Assembly (NCBI GenBank): GCA_964023275.1
Contig: OZ029927.1
Coordinates: 15,663,952-15,727,951 of the forward strand
DNA from: Norana najaformis
Lineage: Eukaryota; Annelida; Clitellata; Crassiclitellata; Hormogastridae
DNA length: 64,000 nucleotides
Direction of reading: 5' to 3'
In this document: positions 56,043 through 64,000 of the stretch, one piece after another
How positions within the stretch are numbered: position 1 is the stretch's first letter
Layout: every line of letters starts with the position of its first letter
The notes under the pieces: generated by a model
The model's input: only the letters and a program-made list of their open reading frames with translations
What the model was told of the DNA's origin: nothing
Database searches by the model: none
Position numbers and translations under genes: made by a program

Positions 56043-59000
56043 ATGTCGTACAGAAGAGATAGTGGAGATTTTGCAAATGAAAGAGGTATGCATTACAGCA
56101 TAGAAATGTTTCAGGACTTCTAAGTTTCCGGCCGGTTTACTAATACCCTAAAAAGAAAGAGGTAATGCAAAGCGTGTTGAGAATTCTTACTTAAGGCTAC
56201 CAAAATTTAATATTTGACAAACTCCAAACTATACGACAAATAAAAACGCGCATGCCTCGAAGTTCAACATATGCAGCTAAGAAAAGCAAAACAGAAAGAA
56301 AACTTGAGCTTTTGTGCACAACGCCTAGAAATGCGTAAGCATTATATTTGAAGACAAGTGAGTTATGCACCTCTGGCTTTATTTTTGCCTGTTGTGCTGT
56401 TTTATTTCTTCCATACGAAATGAGATCGTGTATTGCAGTCTCTATAGCTACCGCGTGCAAGAAGTATAAAGCAGGTCTGAGAGGTTCTTAAGCGTCGCGA
56501 CGCTAATCAAATGCTGTGTTAGAATTTGAGAAGTTTGGTGTAGAGGATTGGTTTTGGCATAGACTTAAGTGTTGCCGCTGTTAACCCCAGACAACTGATT
56601 TGCTTCTGGGTATAAATAAATGCATATTTACATTAGCAGTGTAGCTATTATTTAACATTATTATGGATTGGGGTCCCCAATGATGTGTAATAATTTTGGA
56701 TGTCTACTTCAGTTCGTGTATTCGATTTCTACATTTTATTTATACAAGGTTTGAAAGATATCGCAACAAAATCTTTGTACATACAATCAAAGAAGTTCTA
56801 CATCGACATAAAGGAGAGTAAACGAGGAAGATACCTTAAGTTGTCAGAGGTAAATATCTTTTACAACTAGCAATGCACAGTCATTTATGATGAATTTTTA
56901 TGAAATGGCTTCCAGGGTGAATGGACCACAGGTAATGGTAATGTGAATTTTATATTTAATAAAACTCTACCTGTAATACTGGAAGTTCATGTAGACAAAT
57001 GCAGGCTAAGTGACTGAAGCCTCATTGGACTAGAAGATGCTTTGTGTGAGTGATATTATCTGGTGTAGCGGAAAAGGACTTGTGACAACGTGGCACTGGG
57101 TCAAATGTGACATGGGGAAGTCACATAATGTCAGCCTGTGATAATTGTTACAATCCTTGTACAAGTTTGCCTTTAAAGAAATTGTTCATGTGCACGTGTT
57201 CTTGTGTTAAGTAAGTAAATGAGACATTTGTTAACATGCCATCTGTCCATCGGCTGGGCGAGGAATCGTAGGTGAAAATGTATTCTAGAAATTTAGCACT
57301 TGTCTGCCGTGGCTTGTCTGATGTTGCTTTTGTATGGTGCTGTGCTGAAAAAGAGTGTAAGTACTTTCATTTTATTATGCTCAGTGCACAACGTTGGCAA
57401 GTCTTGGATTTGTTGCGTAATTAATAGGTTGCTCCAAATGGCCAGAAAATGCGAATTCTTATGGATCTGGCAACTGGGAGAGAGTTTCATGACCGCCTGA
57501 GCGAATTTTGTGAGGTTTATTCCAATCTTGGTAGGTTTTCATTATTCTGTATGCCCAGTATTCATATTTTTATTTCGTCGCAACATCTATCATAACTGCG
57601 TTTTCGGTCATGCATGCTTTACTGTAGCGTATTTTGATTATTTCAAATGGAGGTTAATTTCGTGCAAGCAACAGGCTTATATCCTGCACAATAACACTGT
57701 AAACAGCCAGAGTAAATTTCTATAATTTATGTTATAAGGAAAGTGATGTTTTCAAAATTCCAGAGAAAAGAATAGTTTCAAAGTGGATCCAGTGCTGTTC
57801 TTCATACACCTGAAACTCTTTATAATGTACTTCACTATAAAACAAATTCTGGTATAACGCAGTCAGGGAAATGGATCCCAATTTATGCTAATCTTTAGGA
57901 AATGGCTTCACTATAACGTAACCACTGTATAAGGTGGTTTGTTGTGTGACTCCCAAAGATAGCATCAAATGAGGTTCCAGTGTACTTCGAGAATCAGATC
58001 TGCTGTGCAAATTGTAAAGAGCGGACTGAAAATCTACCAGCTTGCCCACTTGGAACAGCGGGATGAATTTGCTGAGTGTGGTGAAGTTGACCTATAGGTT
58101 GGGTCCAAGTAGGTTGGTGGCCTAGCCGACTGAATGTACAACGAGACTCGAGTTGTTAAAATGGCAATATGTAAGATGGTGTGATGTATGTGTGTATCTG
58201 TAATGTGCGGATATCATGTGCGGCTCATGGCAGGACCAAGCAGACCGGAAGGTTCGTACTATAGTGACAACAATTTAAAGAGCGAGACCATCTTCAAGGA
58301 GGACAGACGCTATTACCTGGATCTGAAAGAGAACCATCGCGGACGGTTCCTGAAGGTAAAGACAAATTTGGATTCATGTTATGGTTTCTGAGCTAGCTGT
58401 TGAAAGCCGGACTGAAAGCTGACCGGAGAGGAAAACGCTGGAATAGGATTGGCTTTGATGAAAATTATTTCGGGGTTTGGATGATTTTGTTTCTAAATTA
58501 CATTTTGACCAATGAGTTCTGGTTTTTCTTTATGATCAAATGGTCAGTTAAAAAATTTCTGCAAGTTTTTTGTGACAGAAAATATGAAGAAGAATCTTAT
58601 AGTGTTTGCAAAATATTTCCTGTAGTACTTCAGTGTTTTGGCAGTGCCATACGGAAACCATAAGATCAGCATTTTATATAAATCTGCACATATGGCAACT
58701 GACAATTATAGTTTGTTTCTAGAACCTGAGAAGAGTTCTCTAACTGTTCTTATGAGAATTTGGAAGATGATACATAGCTGTTGTTTATTGGAGTACGGTA
58801 GCCAGTTGGATAGATTGCACAGCGTGTAACGTGGAGAGTATAGGTTCGAGCCTCCCTGGTATGGTTACTGTGTAGGGACCTTCACTAAGAATTGCTCAGC
58901 GCCATCGATTGACTGATGCTTAGTCATTAACATGGTGGCACTTAACAAATGCAGAAATACTAATAAATATTAATATTATTATATTTTGCAATACATAAAG

Positions 59001-61826
59001 TAAGGTAGTCACCGATGTATTGCATGCATCTATCAACGTAGTCCTCCGAGGCGCAGTCCTGGGCTTGAAGGATCTATCGGCTGAAGCACAAACACGACAA
59101 CAGCAAACCAACTACTGGATGACCTTTTCTTGTGGGTTACTTGGATTGACAATGAATGCTGAGGTCATTTGATGCACTTGAGATCCCCAAGCGCAGATAT
59201 GAAATGCAGACATGTTTGCTGTCTTCTGCCGTACCACCAAATTGCGTCGTAGATATGTGCTTGTGTGTTGTAAATATTTACTTTGAATTGAAGTGATTTT
59301 TAGTTATTTGCAGATCGTCTATTAGTTTCTGTGAAGTCATGCAAAATGTTGTAACTTAAAATTTGATTAGGAGTCCGATTTTTATCTATTGTTGTCAGGT
59401 GTCAATGAGCCTGCCAAGCCATGAGCGCACACAAATTGTCATACCTGCCCATGGAATGATTGACATAAGAGATGCTCTTACTGACATCTTAAATGAGTAT
59501 GGAAAAGAGGAAAAACGTGAGTTTTCTTGAACACATTTTGCGATGCTTTACGTTTCTGCAAAAGTTTTACCTCTGTCGTAATATTGTTTCTTCAAACGGT
59601 GTAAAGATTTCTGTTAAATTAACATGGCATGGTAGTCCTGGTTTTATTATGCTTAAAGGTCTGGGGTTTGATTACTTGTTTGTGCAGAGGGATAATTCAA
59701 GATATATGGTCCACCAAGGCCACTGGGCAACGTCTGTTATAAAAGGAGATTCAAGGAGAAATGTTTTTGGGAAACGTCTTTTGGGTTTTTATGATTGAAC
59801 AAATGAATTTATTTACTGTTTAAGGATATTACTAATTATACACTTGGGATGTTGGAATGAAGAAGTGCGACATTTTCTAGTTAACTTTTAATGGAATGAA
59901 GGTCAAGTTGATTTCACTGGCTCTGATATGCTGTTATTAAGTACTGTAGTTTTACTACCTAACTTGATTTCAAAAATCTTGCTGTAGAGTTTGGTTTTCT
60001 GTCTGAGTATTAAAGCAAATAAGCTATGCAATGTTTAAAATATGAACTATTGCATGATACTGAAAGAAGGCTTTTTGTTTTAGCATCCACTACAGATGGT
60101 GATAAAAGGCAAACGTTGTCAGTGGATAACAAGAATTTCCACTTTGATGTTGGAAGCAATTCTCGTGGAAACTTTTTACGAATATCCGAAGTCAGTTGGC
60201 ATTTTTTTACACAACTCAGCTGCTCAGTATGAATCTGTAATCTTTGTTTAACCTGCACATTGCTTTAAAATTGAAGAATGTTTAGGATATACTGACTTGC
60301 CCTGGAATTTTGCATGCTTGCCGATGTTGCTGAGCAGTGTACATGAACTGCTGCCTTGAGTATTTTTAAAGTTGCACTATAGACTTTCTTGAATTATTGT
60401 TGCCTGCATTTTGAGATTGACATTGAGATATGTGACTTCAGCTGCATGACATTGAGGTGGTGTCTTCATCAATTTTTCATATCACCTTGATGGTATGTGT
60501 TAATTTTGTTTGTAATTTGACACTGACTGATATACAATGGTATGTATTTGCAATACATATTGAACTGAAATGATGCAATCTGTTGTGGCATAGGGCAGAG
60601 ATATATTCACGTACATGTTTTAACAAAACTGTTAAGTGCTGCATGAAAATTCTATGATTGCACGAGTTTTTTGCGTTTTGCTTAGAGTGCTATTTTACTT
60701 TAATAGCCACTGTTTATCTCTTTTGACAGAGTAGGACTTTTGCTTTTTTAAAGATGATATGTAAATGTGAAAGCCACTGTTTTCTGATCTTTATTTCAGT
60801 TGAACAACATTCTTTGTTGCTTTTTTATTGATCATCAGCTAAGTGTAATCTTTTAAAAATACTTCTTCTTCTTTTCAACCGTCCTCGGTACGAGGGTTGG
60901 TCGCATTGTAGACGATTCTTTTCCATCCACTCCTATCCTCGGTTCCTCTCAGCAACTTCTGTGGCTGTACCAGACCATTCGCCGATGTTGTCCATCCACC
61001 TCTTCCTTGGTCTTCCTCTTGCTCTTGCTCCCGGAACTGTTCCTTGCATGATCTCCTTCTCCAAGCAATCACCCTGTTTCCTCATTATGTGTCCGAAGTA
61101 CGACATCTTTCTTCTTTTGATTGATTCAAGTAGACTCCTTTCCACACCAGCCGTCTCTAGCACCCACTCATTTGTTCTTTTTTCTGTCCATGATATTCTA
61201 AGTATTTTCCGTATGCACTTCATTTCAAATGCCCTAATTCTATCCTCATCCCTCTTCTTGATTGTCCAGCTCTCACATCCATACATCATTACTGGCCAAA
61301 TCAGCGTCTTCATTAATTTTAACTTTGTGTGTACTTTGATGTTATGGCACTTCCACAATTTCATCAGTTCTGCTCCCGTTCCCGGTCCTCTTGCAATTCT
61401 TACTCTTATCTCCCTACTACACTCAGCATCTTCTGTCACGAGCGATCCCAGGTATGCAAACGCGTCCACTTGTTCTATCCTGATATCTTGCACCTTGATG
61501 TTACATTGTGCACCTGCCATTGCCATGCATTTTGTTTTCCCCATATTGATCTCCAGCCCCTTCTTTCGGCCCTCTGCCCTTTTAAAAATAGAATGACAGT
61601 ATTTGTTGGTTTTTATTGATTAATCTTCTTTTATCATTGCTGGTTTTATTTGGGTCATAGCCATTTGCAGTATTTGGATGTTTTCTTGTTTGTCATTTTG
61701 CAGGTGAGTGGCAGCTTCAAAGCAACAATCACCATTCCAGAAGATGCCTGGGACAACTTCGTGTCTGCAGTGGAAGAGGCAACAGAATCGACGTCAGACA
61801 GCCCTGATGTCATGATCATCAACTAA
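56043..61826 (+). CDS. PURA: Pur-alpha family single-stranded nucleic-acid-binding protein, 7 exons
   Basis: Exons 56043-56085, 56749-56849, 57428-57530, 58234-58355, 59399-59516, 60084-60190 and 61704-61826 total 717 nt (238 residues). Pur-alpha binds purine-rich single-stranded DNA/RNA and acts in transcription and mRNA transport. Three PUR repeats are complete: SLYIQSKKFYIDIKESKRGR with MDLATGREFHDRLSEFCEVY; RRYYLDLKENHRGRFLK with IVIPAHGMIDIRDALTDILN; and SVDNKNFHFDVGSNSRGNFL with ATITIPEDAWDNFVSAV. The Gly-rich N-terminus and Gln-rich C-terminus of vertebrate PURA are lacking, as in other invertebrates. Exon phases alternate 1 and 0, with one exon pair per repeat. Intron 6 contains an antisense LINE fragment, intron 4 a SINE. 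Confidence 0.95.
58795..58975 (+). mobile_element. Family B tRNA-derived SINE (Pur-alpha intron 4)
   Basis: GGTAGCCAGTTGGATAGATT, GCACAGCGTGTAACGTGGAG, AGGTTCGAGCCTCCC (perfect box B), GGTTACTGTGTAGGGACCTT, AATTGCTCAGCGCCATCGAT and GGCACTTAACAAATGCAGAA, then an AT tail. This is the only copy of this family outside CBP in the window. Confidence 0.82.
60868..61595 (-). mobile_element. LINE reverse-transcriptase fragment in Pur-alpha intron 6
   Basis: A 203-codon minus-strand frame (61544-60933) encodes FAYLGSLVTEDAECSREIRV, LIWPVMMYGCESWTIKKRDE, RAFEMKCIRKILRISWTEKR, GVERSLLESIKRRKMSYFGH and ARGRPRKRWMDNI. This is the thumb and C-terminal region of a LINE RT (YLGS..TEDG, YGCE.WT, R.LRISW, GHI.R, GRPR..W.DN). 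The final WKRIVYNATNPRTEDG lies in another frame, so there is a frameshift near 60940. The RT active site is missing. It ends in a GAAGAAGAAG tail. Best-preserved retroelement piece here. Confidence 0.88.
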
Positions 61827-62737
61827 ATGACATTGTCCAGTGCAGTCTCTGAAAACTGTTGATGCAAACTGTGTGTATTTACTGACTGATGTAACTCTGT
61901 TTATTTTAAAGTTGTTTTAGAACTTGTTGCCAATGGAAAAATTCTTGGTTCAGATTTTTTTATATAAATGAACTGTTTGTTTCTGTTGGTTTTGCATGGG
62001 ATAAATGTGGGCTTCTATAGAGCAGGTCATGTTTTTTGAGTTTGCAGGGTATGCAGTGGCCATGCAAATATATGCTGTGAACATATAGCATGCTGTGAAA
62101 TACAGAGGACTAGTATGAACAATTTCATTAACCAAATTTTGTGTTAAATGTTTCTAATTGAGTACAGCACCCATAATACAGTACACACTTTTGAACAAAC
62201 TACACAAATTTATTTAATTCTACATGGTAATTAATGTAAAAGATAATAAAGGATAAACTTAGAAAATTTAAAGGTGTTATGTCTACTTTAAAAATCAAAG
62301 TTAATAAACGGTCAAATGCCATGGAGATAACATCGCTTCAGGAGTCATGACAAATAGTGGTATCTGCTACGAAAGGTGACAAATATCACCGCAGTCTACG
62401 TAGGTGAGTACGTATAGTGCTACATAGATTTAATATGTCATAGCCAGCTTAATCGCATGCGATCAATCTAGAAAACCTTTAAATAGGTCTCTTCATCTTA
62501 ATAAGAATAATTTTTTTGGAAATTCAGCATGTCGTGAGCGCCCGAAAATGTGACGATCAGCCTAATCACAGGAAATCGTCTACATTAACAAAACTGCGTG
62601 ACGTAATAGAACTTTCCGTTGTGTCTATAATACATCGTCTGTGGTAGACCGAGTTCTGGTAGTTGCCGTCGTTGATCACCATCTTGTTTGGGTGAGCTTT
62701 GCCTTCGTGGGGGGTGGAAGGTTCGCGGACTTGGAAA
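61827..62737. other. Pur-alpha 3' UTR and short intergenic region
   Basis: Mostly AT-rich 3' UTR. AATAAA lies at 62245-62250 and a second near 62303. From about 62590 CpG content rises, with a GC-richer leader directly before the ATG at 62738, presumably the promoter of the next gene. No repeats stand out. Confidence 0.6.
62245..62250 (+). promoter_or_regulatory. Candidate polyadenylation signal of Pur-alpha
   Basis: AATAAA about 420 nt after the Pur-alpha stop codon. It lies in a plausible place, before the CpG rise of the next gene. Confidence 0.45.
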
Positions 62738-62872
62738 ATGTCGTCGGCGACCAGTCAGGAATACGACGATGGTTCGGAGAGAAGTGATTCGGAAGACGGA
62801 ACGGTTATGCATAGCCTGTATCTTGCAATAGCTATGGCCTATGTGTTCTACTACCTCTTCTACGTTGTCAAG
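62738..62872 (+). CDS. First coding exon of an unidentified membrane protein (partial)
   Basis: An ATG in a GC-rich leader opens 45 codons: MSSATSQEYDDGSERSDSED, then GTVMHSLYLAIAMAYVFYYL and FYVVK, ending in phase 0 at AAG|gtattc. An acidic Ser/Asp head (21 residues) precedes one strongly hydrophobic segment, probably a membrane helix or signal anchor. The open frame continues to 63064, but after the donor it looks like intron. A further in-frame ATG exists 39 nt upstream, in poorer context. I do not recognise the family. No continuation exon is identifiable before the end of the window, so the gene probably extends past 64000. Confidence 0.55.
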
Positions 62873-64000
62873 GTATTCGACTGGGCAGTCTTCCGTGTTC
62901 TGTTTCTTCCAGTTTCAATTTTTCTCGTAAGAAATGCCGAGTTACACATAGCAACCCCATTACCATTTTATCTGCGAGTTTGCCCTACAACGCTGAAGAG
63001 ACTTAACTGTGTCGATCAACGCTTGTCTATATTTTCAGTAGAATTTCCGGGATTCAACTGTTAGAGGCGCGATTACTTACCATAACGACAATTCGATTGC
63101 ATTTGCCGGCCTTTATTGCAGAGAAAAACAAAGTTAACGTTTGAATCCTGGTGCCATAGTTTTTGACCTTATGAGTTCATTTTGTTTTTATATAAGCCAT
63201 TCAGGGAAGTTAATTTGCATAGGCATTCACTGCTGCTTCAACTTCTGAGCTTTCGTGCATCACACTATTATTTCAAGAAGATTTGCAGTTTATAAAAAAC
63301 TTCGAGAAATGTAAAATTAGTCAGGTAATCTTTTGTGGAAGTCCTTGGAGCTTAACTAATTAAGTGGATCAACTGTAATGACCATGAATTAGTCATGCCA
63401 AAACCATGACCCCAACAGCTGCTTGTTGTGAGGGACATATGAAACCCATATGGGAATATTGTCATACGGGCTTTATTTGTCCTACATATCACATTGCTGT
63501 TTGATGAATTTAATAGTTCTAATCAATGCCAGATTTCTTTGTGAAGCTGACATTTGTTTTTAAATAAACCTGACATTTTTTGGCTGATTTTACAAAAGTT
63601 TTTTAAAGCTGACTGAGGTCATGAATTATGGCAACAGTTTGCATTATGACATGCTGTTAACTCTGTCACAGTGATTGCAGTCAGCTGTGACCATATGATG
63701 AAAAGCACTTTCTGCATGTAATTAACCTTATTTGTAGTTCTCTCTCTCCCTTTGTCTGTCTGTCTCTCTCTCTCTCTCTTTGTCTCTGTCTCTGTCTGTC
63801 TTGCCATATATACATATATATATATATATATATCATATTTTTTTGCTAGCAGAAACATTTTACATGTGGAAAAACTTCTCCGAATGAGTTTTTCCAGTGG
63901 TTTAATAAAGTCATGAACAGAACTTTGGACATTATTTGCATCCAGCCATTTTAAACTTTAATAGTTTTAATAGTTTAATACACTTTATTGTACTGCACTC
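62873..64000. other. Probable first intron of the preceding gene
   Basis: AT-rich sequence without protein similarity. A CT/TG/TA microsatellite lies at 63741-63835. No acceptor followed by a convincing open frame was found. Confidence 0.45.
63741..63835. repeat. Compound CT/GTCT/TA microsatellite
   Basis: CTCTCTCTCC, TCTGTCTGTC, a (TC)n run, GTCTCTGTCTCTG, then (TA)n. Short minus-strand frames of Arg/Glu/Thr come from it. Confidence 0.9.

Noticed and set aside
60933-61544. 203-codon reverse-transcriptase frame as a host gene
   Set aside because: It is an antisense LINE 3' fragment inside a Pur-alpha intron, lacks the RT active site and has a frameshift at its end.

Overview
This window is nuclear DNA of a metazoan. 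Genes are split by many GT-AG introns, intergenic space is AT-rich, and tRNA-derived SINEs, 3' fragments of LINEs and micro/minisatellites are abundant. The protein families (a full CBP/p300, ZCCHC10, a Pur-alpha with introns, an FGF) and the repeat load suggest an invertebrate. A mollusc or other lophotrochozoan would fit, but the sequence alone does not settle the phylum.

Layout. 1-17.2 kb is mostly gene-free. It holds one exon-like CpG-rich segment (60-714), a possible TATA-driven first exon (5556-5695), a 200-bp perfect (TCCA)50 array, several minisatellites and retroelement fragments. 17.3-19.7 kb (+) carries a compact three-exon FGF-family gene with its own TATA box. 19.7-24.8 kb is repeat-bearing intergenic DNA. 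25.2-47.3 kb (-) is one large gene, a CREB-binding protein/p300 orthologue. I could assemble it into 22 coding exons whose lengths and phases close exactly to 8,010 nt (2,669 residues), with RID, TAZ1, KIX, bromodomain, CH2/PHD, HAT, ZZ, TAZ2, NCBD and a CBP-like C-terminus. 49.5-53.5 kb (+) is ZCCHC10 (4 exons, 176 aa), head-to-head with CBP across a 2.2-kb gap. 56.0-61.8 kb (+) is Pur-alpha (7 exons, 238 aa). At 62.7 kb (+) another gene begins (a first exon with one membrane segment) and runs off the window.

The protein genes are not a pathway cluster. CBP (transcriptional co-activator and acetyltransferase), Pur-alpha (single-stranded nucleic-acid binding) and ZCCHC10 (zinc knuckle, Ser/Glu-rich) are nuclear or RNA-related housekeeping proteins, while FGF is a secreted signal. 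The most unusual items are a long pentapeptide-periodic N/Q-rich tract encoded by CBP exon 2, a decayed duplicate of the first HAT exon's 5' end inside a CBP intron, the modular phase-1/phase-0 exon pairs of Pur-alpha, a probable GC-AG intron in the HAT autoinhibitory loop, and a 1-kb segment in ZCCHC10 intron 1 that carries iterated 16-bp perfect palindromes and is flanked by diverged direct repeats. I found no bacterial-type system, CRISPR array or rRNA gene.
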